Origin: Imtechella halotolerans
Lineage (GTDB): Bacteria; Bacteroidota; Bacteroidia; Flavobacteriales; Flavobacteriaceae
NCBI RefSeq assembly: GCF_028743515.2
Contig: NZ_CP117969.2
Span: forward strand, 2,823,501-2,887,500
DNA: 64,000 nucleotides
Direction: 5' to 3'
Shown here: in pieces, positions 8,361 through 16,804 of the stretch
Layout: the number at the start of each line of letters is the position of its first letter
How positions within the stretch are numbered: the stretch's first letter is position 1
Program-made: the position numbers and the translations under genes
The notes under the pieces: model-generated
What the model was told of the DNA's origin: nothing
What the model saw: only the letters and a program-made list of their open reading frames with translations
Database searches by the model: none

Positions 8361-8918
8361 TTGAAGACAGAAAAAATCATATTAGGAATTGATCCCGGAA
8401 CAACTATTATGGGTTTTGGACTTATAAAGGTTGTAGGGAATCAGATGCATTTTGTGCAACTTAATGAGTTGCAACTTCAAAAGTATGATGACCATTATTT
8501 AAAACTTAAAATTATTTTTGAACGGACTATAGAACTTATAGAAACTTACCATCCTGATGAAATAGCTATTGAAGCTCCTTTCTTTGGAAAGAATGTTCAA
8601 TCCATGTTAAAATTAGGAAGAGCTCAGGGTGTTGCAATGGCCGCAGGCCTTTCGCGACAAATTCCAATTACAGAATACGAGCCAAAAAAAATAAAAATGG
8701 CTATCACTGGAAATGGAAATGCTAGTAAAGAACAAGTTGCTAAAATGCTTCAACAATTACTTCATTTGAAGGAACTGCCTAAAAATCTGGACTCAACAGA
8801 TGGTCTAGCGGCAGCAGTATGTCATTTTTTTAATTCAGGGAAAAGTAAATCAGGAAAGATGTACAACAGCTGGGCTAGTTTTGTAAAACAAAATGAAGAC
8901 AAGGTTCAAAAACGATAG
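8361..8918 (+). CDS. ruvC: Crossover junction endodeoxyribonuclease RuvC
   Basis: 185 residues. RuvC resolves Holliday junctions with RuvAB. The four acidic catalytic residues are visible in an RNase H-like fold: Asp11 (GIDPGT), Glu71 (EAPFFGKN), and Asp144 and Asp147 (NLDSTDGLAAA). The start codon is TTG; no in-frame ATG lies between the upstream stop at 8340 and the conserved IILGIDPGT block, so TTG is the only reasonable start. It is followed after 8 bp by hemW, probably cotranscribed. Confidence 0.95.
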   Translation: MKTEKIILGIDPGTTIMGFGLIKVVGNQMHFVQLNELQLQKYDDHYLKLKIIFERTIELIETYHPDEIAIEAPFFGKNVQSMLKLGRAQGVAMAAGLSRQIPITEYEPKKIKMAITGNGNASKEQVAKMLQQLLHLKELPKNLDSTDGLAAAVCHFFNSGKSKSGKMYNSWASFVKQNEDKVQKR

Positions 8919-8926
8919 GAATCATT

Positions 8927-10066
8927 ATGGCGGGTATCTATATTCATATTCCCTTTTGTAAGCAAGCATGCCACTATTGTGATTTTCATTTTTCAACCTC
9001 TTTGAAGAAGAAGGATGATATGATTAATGCGTTGATTGGTGAACTTACATTGAGAAATGTCGAAATTAATCATACAATCGAAACTATTTATTTTGGAGGC
9101 GGTACACCTAGTATTTTAACCAATGCTGACATTATTAGACTTCTTGATACTATTTATGAGTTATATGAAGTCAGTGAAAATCCTGAGATTACTTTAGAAG
9201 CCAATCCTGACGATCTTAGTCCAGAACGAATCAAATTACTAGCTCAAACACCAATCAATAGGCTAAGTATTGGAATACAATCTTTTTTTGATGAGGATCT
9301 TGTTATGATGAATAGGGCTCATTCAGCTAAAGAAGCACAGGAGTGTTTATCCGAAGCTGTGCGTTATTTTGATAATATCACTTTAGATCTAATATACGGT
9401 ATACCCGGTATGGATGAGCAAAAATGGATGCGGAATATTCAAATTGCATTATCCTATAACATACCTCATATTTCTAGTTATGCCTTAACTGTAGAGCCTA
9501 AAACGGCTTTACATTCACTAATAAGTAGAGGATTAGTAGCCTCGGTGGATGAAGCTATGGCACAGAAACATTTTGAAATCCTTGTAGATGTATTGGAATC
9601 TGCTGGTTTTAAGCATTATGAGTTTTCTAATTTTGGGAAGGAGGGATATTTTAGCAGGAATAATACAGCTTATTGGTTGGGTACATTATACCTTGGAATA
9701 GGGCCATCAGCACATAGTTATGATGGAAAAACAAGGAGCTGGAATGTTGCTAATAACAGTAAATATATTAATAGTATTCGAGAAGGTATTATACCATCAC
9801 AAATTGAAAACCTAACATTGGAAGACCGGTATAATGAATATATTATGACGGGTTTACGTACAATGTGGGGAGTGTCTTTAAAATATGTAGAACAAACATT
9901 TGGTACTTCTTTAAGCACCTATGCTTTAGCGATGGCAGAAAAACATATTCTCAATGGATTAATCAAAACAGAAAAGAACGCAGAAATGGGTGTCATACTA
10001 CGAGTAACTTCGAAAGGAAAATTTCTAAGTGATGGGTTGGCATCTGATTTGTTCTGGGTCTCGTGA
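8927..10066 (+). CDS. hemW: Radical SAM heme chaperone HemW
   Basis: 379 residues. The radical SAM signature CKQACHYC (Cys11, Cys15, Cys18) sits in the HIPFC...YCDF context that marks HemW, a heme-binding protein that delivers heme to respiratory enzymes. The family was formerly called oxygen-independent coproporphyrinogen oxidase-like, but true HemN has a longer N-terminus. YFGGGTPSIL and the LEANPDDL and RLSIGIQSF strands of the TIM barrel follow in order. It starts 8 bp after ruvC. Confidence 0.92.
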   Translation: MAGIYIHIPFCKQACHYCDFHFSTSLKKKDDMINALIGELTLRNVEINHTIETIYFGGGTPSILTNADIIRLLDTIYELYEVSENPEITLEANPDDLSPERIKLLAQTPINRLSIGIQSFFDEDLVMMNRAHSAKEAQECLSEAVRYFDNITLDLIYGIPGMDEQKWMRNIQIALSYNIPHISSYALTVEPKTALHSLISRGLVASVDEAMAQKHFEILVDVLESAGFKHYEFSNFGKEGYFSRNNTAYWLGTLYLGIGPSAHSYDGKTRSWNVANNSKYINSIREGIIPSQIENLTLEDRYNEYIMTGLRTMWGVSLKYVEQTFGTSLSTYALAMAEKHILNGLIKTEKNAEMGVILRVTSKGKFLSDGLASDLFWVS

Positions 10067-10146
10067 TTGGAATTCGTTTGTAACCACCTTTTATGGAATG
10101 CCAAGCCGTTTTCTTTGCGTACATTTACCTATAAAATTACTACATT

Positions 10147-10914
10147 ATGAAAGCGATTATTCAACATGAAGGAAAAACTTTCTCGGTTAATCTTAATGAG
10201 GCTATAGATATATCAATTCCAATGGTTGGTCGATCAACCAATGTTAATGCATGGTATGCTACACATCCTGTTATTGAACCAGTTGTTGATGAAGATTTTG
10301 TTATTAGTGTGACCAATGGATCTTCAGTTAATTTTAATAGAATTGAATTCATTCCTCATGCACATGGCACTCACACGGAATGTGTTGGTCATATAACCGA
10401 AGATGTTTTTTCAATCAATCAACATTTAAAACAGTTTTTTTTCATTGCCGAAGTTATTACGGTTGCCCCTGGTAGATTGGAGGATGATTATGTAATTTCA
10501 AGGAAACAAGTTGAAATGCTTTTGAAGGGTAAGCGACCTGAAGCCCTTGTGATTAGAACAATTCCTAATACCCTTGAAAAATGTGCAATGCAATATTCTC
10601 ATACAAATCCACCTTACTTAGCTGGTGAAGCCGCAAAGTATCTATGCGATATTGGAGTAAAACATTTGTTAATTGATTTGCCTTCAATTGATAAAGAAAA
10701 GGATGAGGGAAGGTTAGAAGCACATAATGCTTTTTGGAATACACAAGGAAAGGTAAGGATGGAGGCTACCATTACTGAGTTTATTTTTGTTCCTAATTCA
10801 GTAACTGATGGAAGTTATCTTCTGAATCTTCAAATAGCTCCTTTTGAGAATGATGCTTCACCAAGCAAACCAATATTGTATAAAATTGAGACTACTGATA
10901 AATCATCTGATTAA
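10147..10914 (+). CDS. Cyclase family protein (kynurenine formamidase-like metal hydrolase)
   Basis: 255 residues. The motif HAHGTHTECVGH (His71, His73, His76, Glu78, His82) resembles the HxGTHxDxPxH metal-binding signature of the cyclase/kynurenine formamidase family (PF04199), with Glu in place of the usual Asp. Family members hydrolyse amides or esters such as N-formylkynurenine, but the substrate here is unknown and no tryptophan-degradation gene is nearby. It heads a very compact run: the next gene begins on the base after its stop. Confidence 0.8.
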   Translation: MKAIIQHEGKTFSVNLNEAIDISIPMVGRSTNVNAWYATHPVIEPVVDEDFVISVTNGSSVNFNRIEFIPHAHGTHTECVGHITEDVFSINQHLKQFFFIAEVITVAPGRLEDDYVISRKQVEMLLKGKRPEALVIRTIPNTLEKCAMQYSHTNPPYLAGEAAKYLCDIGVKHLLIDLPSIDKEKDEGRLEAHNAFWNTQGKVRMEATITEFIFVPNSVTDGSYLLNLQIAPFENDASPSKPILYKIETTDKSSD

Positions 10915-11277
10915 ATGAAGGGAATAATAAAAATAGAAGAAGCTTCCATGCTAGTACTAGCCATTATTGCTTTTTCCCAAATGGAGTTAAGTTGGTGGTG
11001 GTTTGTAGGCTTATTTCTGACTCCAGATATTGGAATGTTTGGGTATGTGTTTAATTCAAAAGTTGGAGCATGGTCATATAACTTTTTTCATCTTAGAGGG
11101 TTGGCTATTCTTTTGTATCTTGTAGGATTATGGATGGATCAATGGTATGTTGCTTTAGGGGGGATTGTTTTGTTTGGTCATATCGCGTTTGATCGAATGT
11201 TGGGCTATGGACTTAAGTTTCAAGATGCCTTTACAAATACTCATTTGGGAACCATTGGGAAGGAAAAAAATCGATAA
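10915..11277 (+). CDS. DUF4260 family membrane protein
   Basis: 120 residues, mostly hydrophobic, with about four predicted helices. The stretch WWWFVGLFLTPDIGMFGY and the tail FGHIAFDRMLGYGLKF are characteristic of DUF4260. The function of the family is not known to me. The ATG directly abuts the stop codon of the cyclase gene, and the next gene abuts this one, indicating translational coupling. Confidence 0.82.
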   Translation: MKGIIKIEEASMLVLAIIAFSQMELSWWWFVGLFLTPDIGMFGYVFNSKVGAWSYNFFHLRGLAILLYLVGLWMDQWYVALGGIVLFGHIAFDRMLGYGLKFQDAFTNTHLGTIGKEKNR

Positions 11278-11904
11278 ATGGAAATATTGTTGTTGGTAAT
11301 TTTTAGTTTGTTTTCGGGTGCTTTTGCTATGTATTTCGTGGTAAAGTTCTACCATAAGTTTCAATTAAAAAGTAATACTGAAAAGCAATCTGTGGTGTTG
11401 ATTGAAAAAATTAAGAAGGTATGCAAGTTGGTTGTAATAGAGGGAGAATTTGCTGAAATATATGATCACAGGCATGATCAGGGATATTTTTTCGGATTAC
11501 TAATCAGTAAAAAGAAGGCACTAGTAAAAGTTAGAGCAATGGTGCACATTGGGTTTGATTTACAAAAACTTAAAATGAATGTTCATCTGGCTTCAAAGAC
11601 AATTATTTTATCATCGTTTCCTCAACCAGAGGTGATTAGTCTGGAAAGTGATATTGAGTTTTATGATGTAAAGGACGGCTTTTTGAATAAATTTAAGCCA
11701 GATGATTTTTCCCAGGTAAATAAACAGGCAAAGCAATTTGTTATGGATAAAATTCCTGAGAGCAGCTTAATGGGGACAGCTAGAAAGGAGGCTTTAGAAA
11801 CACTGCAAATTATTCAAGGATTGGTAGAAACCATTGGTTGGAAATTAGATATTTCCACTATTGAATTACCTTTAAATAAAACAACAGAATTATCGCAATT
11901 TTAA
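11278..11904 (+). CDS. DUF4230 domain-containing protein
   Basis: 208 residues. One N-terminal membrane anchor (about 2-22) is followed by a soluble domain that I recognise as DUF4230. Visible stretches include FGLLISKKKALVKVRAMVHIGFDL and PESSLMGTARKEALETLQ near the C-terminus. Proteins of this family are usually single-pass and of unknown function. It starts immediately after the DUF4260 stop. Confidence 0.78.
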   Translation: MEILLLVIFSLFSGAFAMYFVVKFYHKFQLKSNTEKQSVVLIEKIKKVCKLVVIEGEFAEIYDHRHDQGYFFGLLISKKKALVKVRAMVHIGFDLQKLKMNVHLASKTIILSSFPQPEVISLESDIEFYDVKDGFLNKFKPDDFSQVNKQAKQFVMDKIPESSLMGTARKEALETLQIIQGLVETIGWKLDISTIELPLNKTTELSQF

Positions 11905-11918
11905 GACATGTTCTGAGT

Positions 11919-12287
11919 ATGGATATTCAACAACTTTACGAAATCTGTTTACAGAAAAAGGGAGTAACAGAGCACTTTCCTTTTGATCAAGATACTTTAG
12001 TGTTCAAAGTAATGGGAAAAGTGTTTGCATTAACTTCTCTATTGGGCTGGGAGCAAGGAAATCCTTCAATAAATTTGAAATGCAATCCTGAATGGGCTGA
12101 AGAATTAAGAATTACCTATGACTCGGTCAATCCAGGATATCATATGAGTAAGAAATACTGGAACACAATCAAACTTTCTAATGGAGAGATTTCCAATGAA
12201 TTTCTTTTAAAACTTTTAGATCACTCCTATGATGAGGTTGTTAAAGGACTTAGTAAAAAATTACAACAAGAATTAGCTACCCTGTGA
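11919..12287 (+). CDS. MmcQ/YjbR family protein (CyaY-like fold)
   Basis: 122 residues, the normal family length. The pattern GVTEHFPFDQDTLVFKVMGKVFAL and the tail CNPEWAEELR...PGYHMSKKYWNTI are typical of MmcQ/YjbR proteins, small CyaY-fold proteins often annotated as DNA-binding although their role is poorly defined. It follows DUF4230 by 14 bp. Its 3' end overlaps the convergent AraC gene by 15 bp. Confidence 0.88.
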   Translation: MDIQQLYEICLQKKGVTEHFPFDQDTLVFKVMGKVFALTSLLGWEQGNPSINLKCNPEWAEELRITYDSVNPGYHMSKKYWNTIKLSNGEISNEFLLKLLDHSYDEVVKGLSKKLQQELATL

Positions 12288-13121
12288 ATCTCTGTAAGCA
12301 GAAGGAGTGGTGTCTTTATAGTGCCTAAATTTTCTGTTAAAATGAGATAGGTTGTTAAAACCGCATTGCTCCGCTATTAGCTGGATAGGTAAATCAGGAT
12401 AACGGAGTAATGTATCGGCTGCATGATGTATTCGGACTTCAGTTAAAAAGTCAAAAAAAGTACGATTAGTCCTGTTTTTAAAGTATTTACAAAATGCAGT
12501 TTTGGTCATATTGGCAGTAGTAACTGCGTCTTCTAATGATAATTTCTTATGGAAGTTAGTTAGAATAAGATCCATAATTTCACTCATACGTTTTCCTTCA
12601 TGTTCGCTCAAAATTTGAGTGAAAAGGCCAGTAGTTAAAAGCTTTTTAGAATTAACTGACAATAGTTTTATTAATTCAAGGAAAAGAATTAACCGATCAT
12701 ATTCTGAAGCAGATTGCATTTTGTAAAAAATGGAAACTAGATCATCTGTCCGGATTGTTGGTTGGAAGCCATAAGTAGCAGCCTCAAAAAACGCATGAGT
12801 TTTTTGTAACTCAGAAAGATTAAAGAAGGTTTCACCAAATGAACTAGGAGAAAAAAAAATGGAAAACATGTTAGATATTTCACCATTTCTGTAAATACTT
12901 CTAAAAACATGAGGTTGCCAGCTCCCTATAACAAAGACACTACCTTGTTTGTAGGGATGAACTGTATCACTTATTAACAAGGTGCCTTCTCCCTTTATAA
13001 TACAGCTAATTTGTATTTCTTCATGTTGATGAAGTTTGTCATAAAATAATGTGGAGGAGTCTTCCTGAAAAAGAATTGCATTATGCTGAGTTTTTGGTAT
13101 TTTAAATGGTAACGCCTTCAT
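12273..13121 (-). CDS. AraC family regulator, probable regulator of the hydroxyproline operon
   Basis: 282 residues. The N-terminal ~150 residues look like a cupin ligand-binding domain (HQHEEIQISCIIKGEGTLLISD...KQGSVFVIGSWQPHVFRS). The C-terminal ~100 contain two helix-turn-helix motifs of the AraC/XylS type, ending in IAEQCGFNNLSHFNRKFRHYKDTTPSAYR. It is transcribed divergently from the trans-4-hydroxyproline operon. Two direct repeats in the shared 127-bp gap are suitable as its operator, so it probably activates that operon in response to hydroxyproline or an intermediate. The ligand is inferred from context only. Confidence 0.9.
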   Translation of the reverse strand: MKALPFKIPKTQHNAILFQEDSSTLFYDKLHQHEEIQISCIIKGEGTLLISDTVHPYKQGSVFVIGSWQPHVFRSIYRNGEISNMFSIFFSPSSFGETFFNLSELQKTHAFFEAATYGFQPTIRTDDLVSIFYKMQSASEYDRLILFLELIKLLSVNSKKLLTTGLFTQILSEHEGKRMSEIMDLILTNFHKKLSLEDAVTTANMTKTAFCKYFKNRTNRTFFDFLTEVRIHHAADTLLRYPDLPIQLIAEQCGFNNLSHFNRKFRHYKDTTPSAYRDSQGS

Positions 13122-13163
13122 AGATGGTAAATTCTATTTAAAATTAACTAAAATAACAATTCT

Positions 13164-13199
13164 TGGATAATATAGTATTAGTAATGGATAATCTACTAT
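13164..13199. promoter_or_regulatory. Direct-repeat operator, probable AraC-family binding sites
   Basis: TGGATAATATAGTAT (13164-13178) and TGGATAATCTACTAT (13185-13199) match at 13 of 15 bases and are spaced 21 bp apart, two helical turns. The second copy ends 2 bp before the -33 box at 13202. Tandem direct repeats abutting the -35/-33 region are the usual arrangement for AraC-type activators. Confidence 0.6.
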
Positions 13200-13201
13200 G
13201 A

Positions 13202-13230
13202 TTTGTTACATCAGCTGCATTGTATTTTTG
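13202..13230 (+). promoter_or_regulatory. Promoter of the hydroxyproline operon (TTTG-N17-TATTTTTG)
   Basis: TTTG at 13202-13205 and TATTTTTG at 13223-13230 with a 17-bp spacer. The expected start near 13237 leaves a leader of about 12 nt before the ATG at 13249. Confidence 0.65.
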
Positions 13231-13248
13231 GAATAAATATTTGAAACT

Positions 13249-14151
13249 ATGGAAACTATTTGGAAAGGAGTAATGCCTGCAGTAACTACTAAATTTACTG
13301 CTGATGATCTATTAGATATTAAAATGTTTACGCATAACATTCAGGCACAACTGAATGCAGGTGTGTCCGGAGTAGTGCTCGGAGGTACTTTAGGTGAGGC
13401 AAGTACACTTTCCCTGCAAGAAAAGAGCACTTTGGTAAAATCTGCAGTTGAGATATGTAATGGTAAAGTACCTGTTATCTTAAATATTGCTGAGCAATCT
13501 ACAAAGGGTGCAGTCCAAGCTGTAAAGCAAGCAGAGGAAGATGGAGCTAGTGGATTAATGGTACTTCCTCCAATGCGATATTACGCAACCTCAAGGGAAA
13601 CTGTGGCGTATTTTTCTGAAATAGCCAGTAACACCAACCTTCCAATAATGATATATAACAACCCCGTTGATTACAAAATTGAAATAACAATGGAGATGTT
13701 TGAAGAGCTTCTAAAGTTTTCTAACATCCAGGCCGTTAAAGAATCAACTAGAGATGTTACCAACGTAACACGTTTAATTAATCGATTTGGTAATCGACTA
13801 CAAATACTTACGGGTGTGGATACAATTGCCTTGGAAAGTATGCTACTTGGTGCTCATGGATGGGTGGCCGGTTTAGTCTGTGCTTTTCCTTTAGAGACGG
13901 TGAAACTCTATCAATTAGCAACTCAAGGTCGTATAGAAGAGGCTACTCAATTGTATAGGTGGTTTATGCCATTATTGGAGTTGGATATTACTCCCCAATT
14001 AGTGCAAAATATTAAATTGGCAGAAGTGGCGACAGGTTTGGGGACTGAATATGTAAGAGCACCACGATTATCATTAGAAGGAGAGGCCAGAAGCCATGTA
14101 ATGAAAATAATTGATGAGGCACTCGCATCACGTCCTTTTATATCTATGTAA
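13249..14151 (+). CDS. DHDPS-family aldolase, probable 1-pyrroline-4-hydroxy-2-carboxylate deaminase
   Basis: 300 residues, with a dihydrodipicolinate synthase-type TIM barrel. The Schiff-base lysine is Lys164 (QAVKEST) and the assisting tyrosine is Tyr136 (IMIYNNP), at the family positions. GGTLGEASTLS corresponds to the substrate-carboxylate loop. In this gene order, with hydroxyproline epimerase, amino acid oxidase and 2-oxoglutarate semialdehyde dehydrogenase, the expected reaction is deamination and dehydration of 1-pyrroline-4-hydroxy-2-carboxylate to 2-oxoglutarate semialdehyde. Fold and catalytic residues are seen; the substrate is inferred from neighbours. A lysine-biosynthetic DapA role is unlikely in this operon. 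Confidence 0.85.
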   Translation: METIWKGVMPAVTTKFTADDLLDIKMFTHNIQAQLNAGVSGVVLGGTLGEASTLSLQEKSTLVKSAVEICNGKVPVILNIAEQSTKGAVQAVKQAEEDGASGLMVLPPMRYYATSRETVAYFSEIASNTNLPIMIYNNPVDYKIEITMEMFEELLKFSNIQAVKESTRDVTNVTRLINRFGNRLQILTGVDTIALESMLLGAHGWVAGLVCAFPLETVKLYQLATQGRIEEATQLYRWFMPLLELDITPQLVQNIKLAEVATGLGTEYVRAPRLSLEGEARSHVMKIIDEALASRPFISM

Positions 14152-14200
14152 TCTGTCTTAATCTTAAAAATTTGTACCTTAACTAGGAAAATTAATTCAT

Positions 14201-15784
14201 ATGATTACCGATAACTTTATAGGAAATAACCGTTCATCTGAGGGGAATAAATTGTTTAAAACATTTAATCCTGTAAGTAATGAAATGAATCCTTGGGAAT
14301 TTGTAGAGGCGACAGAGGCTGAAGTAGAACGTGCCATGGTCTTGGCATCAGATGCATTTCTTAGCTACAGTAAATTGGATGGAAAAACCAAAGCCACCTT
14401 TTTAAGAACTATAGCCAAGGAAATTGAAAACCTTGGGGATTTACTACTAAACACATACATGGCAGAGTCAGGGCTACCTCGTGGACGTGCAGAAGGAGAG
14501 CGTACAAGGACCCTATTTCAACTACACAGTTTTGCAGATATGCTGGAAGAAGGTAGTTGGGTAGAGGCTACAATAGATACAGCCCTGCCTTTAAGGCAGC
14601 CAGTTCCAAAGGTGGATATACGTAAATGTCTAATGCCAATAGGTCCAATAGTTGTTTTTGGATCAAGTAACTTTCCTTTGGCATACTCCACAGCAGGAGG
14701 TGATACTGCTTCTGCATTAGCAGCAGGTTGCCCGGTGGTGGTGAAAAGCCATCCTATGCATGCTGGAACAGGTGCATTAGTAGCGTCTGCAGTTATTAAA
14801 TCGATAGAATTATTAGGTTTACCCAATGGAGTTTTTTCCAACCTTAATAGTAGCAGTATTGAAATTGGTAAACAGCTAGCGATTCATCCAGGAGTAAAGG
14901 GAATTGGTTTTACGGGTAGTGTTAAGGGAGGTCGCACCCTATATAATTTGGCAGCCCAACGCAAGGAACCAATACCTGTATTTGCAGAGATGGGAAGTAT
15001 AAATCCAGTCGTCTTATTTCCGGAGGAATTGAAGCGGCAAGGAGACAGTTGGGCTTTAACCTACGCAGATTCCATGCTCTTGGGAGTTGGACAGTTCTGT
15101 ACTAATCCTGGATTATTTATTGCTGTCAAAGGGAAGGAATTGGATAATTTTTCTCAATTATTAAAGAAGACATTGGAGACTAATAAGGCTGGAACTATGT
15201 TGCATCCACAAATTCATGCTAATTTTACTAAAGGGAAGGAGTTTATGCTTCAAAATGTAGGTGTCGTCCCTTTAGTTAACATATCAGAAGGGCTATTGCC
15301 ACAACAAGCTGGCCAAGCCTTATTAGCTGTTTCTGGAGAGACGTTTTTAAAGAATCCCTTATTGCATCATGAAGTTTTTGGACCATTTTCAATTATTGTG
15401 GAATGTAATGACAATGACCAAATGTTAGAAGTACTTGCTAATCTTGAGGGGCAACTTACAGGAACAATTATTGCAACTCAGCAAGAGTTGCAAAACCATA
15501 TGAATATTGTGCAAGTACTACAGCAAAAGGTAGGCAGGCTTATTTTCAATGGAGTGCCGACTGGGGTTGAGGTTTGCCCTTCCATGATGCATGGTGGGCC
15601 TTATCCAGCAAGTTCGGATGCTCGTTTCACCGCAGTAGGGATTCACTCTGTAAAGAGATGGGTTCGTCCGGTTTCATATCAGAATTGGCCGGATAAGTTG
15701 TTACCATTGGCTATACAAAACGACAACTCACTTAGCATAGAGCGTACAGTGAACAATGAAAAAACAAGAAATTCTATTCTATAA
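14201..15784 (+). CDS. 2-oxoglutarate semialdehyde dehydrogenase (aldehyde dehydrogenase family)
   Basis: 527 residues. It has an ALDH fold with nucleophile Cys300 (GQFCTNPG) and general-base Glu263 (FAEMGSINPV); the NAD(P)-binding part includes VVFGSSNFPLAYSTAGGD. The length and the FGSSNFP and EMGSINP signatures match the group of 2,5-dioxovalerate (alpha-ketoglutaric semialdehyde) dehydrogenases. It would perform the last step of hydroxyproline breakdown, yielding 2-oxoglutarate for the TCA cycle. Second gene of the operon, 49 bp after the deaminase. Confidence 0.88.
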   Translation: MITDNFIGNNRSSEGNKLFKTFNPVSNEMNPWEFVEATEAEVERAMVLASDAFLSYSKLDGKTKATFLRTIAKEIENLGDLLLNTYMAESGLPRGRAEGERTRTLFQLHSFADMLEEGSWVEATIDTALPLRQPVPKVDIRKCLMPIGPIVVFGSSNFPLAYSTAGGDTASALAAGCPVVVKSHPMHAGTGALVASAVIKSIELLGLPNGVFSNLNSSSIEIGKQLAIHPGVKGIGFTGSVKGGRTLYNLAAQRKEPIPVFAEMGSINPVVLFPEELKRQGDSWALTYADSMLLGVGQFCTNPGLFIAVKGKELDNFSQLLKKTLETNKAGTMLHPQIHANFTKGKEFMLQNVGVVPLVNISEGLLPQQAGQALLAVSGETFLKNPLLHHEVFGPFSIIVECNDNDQMLEVLANLEGQLTGTIIATQQELQNHMNIVQVLQQKVGRLIFNGVPTGVEVCPSMMHGGPYPASSDARFTAVGIHSVKRWVRPVSYQNWPDKLLPLAIQNDNSLSIERTVNNEKTRNSIL

Positions 15785-15787
15785 ATA

Positions 15788-16798
15788 ATGGCTCGGAATA
15801 CCTTTTTCTGTATAGATGCACATACCTGTGGAAATCCAGTGAGAGTAGTTGCTGGAGGAGCTCCTTTTTTAGAAGGAAAAACAATGAGTGAAAAGCGACA
15901 GTTTTTTTTAATGCATTATGATTGGATCCGAAAAGGATTGATGTTTGAACCCAGGGGACATGACATGATGAGTGGAAGTATGCTTTATCCTCCTACTAAT
16001 TCCGAGAATGATTTTGGAATTCTTTTTATAGAAACAAGTGGTTGTTTACCCATGTGTGGACATGGAACTATAGGAACAATTACGGTTGCTATAGAAGAAG
16101 GATTGATAACGCCTAAAATTCCTGGTCGAATTAGGATGGAAGCTCCTGCTGGTTTAGTAGAAATTAAGTATCAACAAGTAGGAAATAAGGTAACTGGTGT
16201 TTGTCTTACTAATGTCCCGTCTTATCTTGCAGCTTCTGGTTGTAAAGTTAATTGCCCTGGTATGGGTGAACTGTCATTTGATGTGTCCTACGGAGGTAAC
16301 TTTTACGCTATCATTGATCCTCAGCAAGGTTTTGCAGGAATTCAAGATTATACAGCTTCTCAACTTATTACAATGAGTGCTGCCCTACGCAAAGAAATTA
16401 ATGAAAGATATCCTGATAATTTCGTCCACCCACTGGATTCAACTATAAGGGGTGTGTCTCATATTTTGTGGACAGGTGATACATTGAGTTCGGATGCTAC
16501 AGCTCGAAATGCAGTATTTTATGGTGATAAGGCTATTGATCGCTCTCCTTGTGGGACAGGAACTTCTGCACGAATGGCTCAATGGTACTCCAATGGAAAA
16601 TTAAAGCAAGGAGAAGATTTCATACATGAGAGTTATATTGGAAGTCGATTCAAAGGACGTATTGAAAAAGTAACTACCTTAGACAATAAGGAGGCGATAG
16701 TTCCTAGCATAGAAGGTTGGGCCAAGGTATATGGATACAATACTATTATCATAGACTCTGAAGATGACCCTTACGCATATGGTTTTCAGGTAATTTAA
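15788..16798 (+). CDS. 4-hydroxyproline 2-epimerase (proline racemase family)
   Basis: 336 residues. The two catalytic positions are both cysteine: Cys90 in PMCGHGT and Cys255 in SPCGTGTSA. This pair supports a two-base epimerase; in the related trans-3-hydroxyproline dehydratases the first position is Ser or Thr. The enzyme would convert trans-4-hydroxy-L-proline to cis-4-hydroxy-D-proline, the first step of the pathway encoded here. It starts 3 bp after the dehydrogenase stop and ends 6 bp before the FAD oxidase gene. Proline racemase is the main alternative, but the operon context argues for hydroxyproline. Confidence 0.9.
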   Translation: MARNTFFCIDAHTCGNPVRVVAGGAPFLEGKTMSEKRQFFLMHYDWIRKGLMFEPRGHDMMSGSMLYPPTNSENDFGILFIETSGCLPMCGHGTIGTITVAIEEGLITPKIPGRIRMEAPAGLVEIKYQQVGNKVTGVCLTNVPSYLAASGCKVNCPGMGELSFDVSYGGNFYAIIDPQQGFAGIQDYTASQLITMSAALRKEINERYPDNFVHPLDSTIRGVSHILWTGDTLSSDATARNAVFYGDKAIDRSPCGTGTSARMAQWYSNGKLKQGEDFIHESYIGSRFKGRIEKVTTLDNKEAIVPSIEGWAKVYGYNTIIIDSEDDPYAYGFQVI

Positions 16799-16804
16799 TA
16801 TCAA

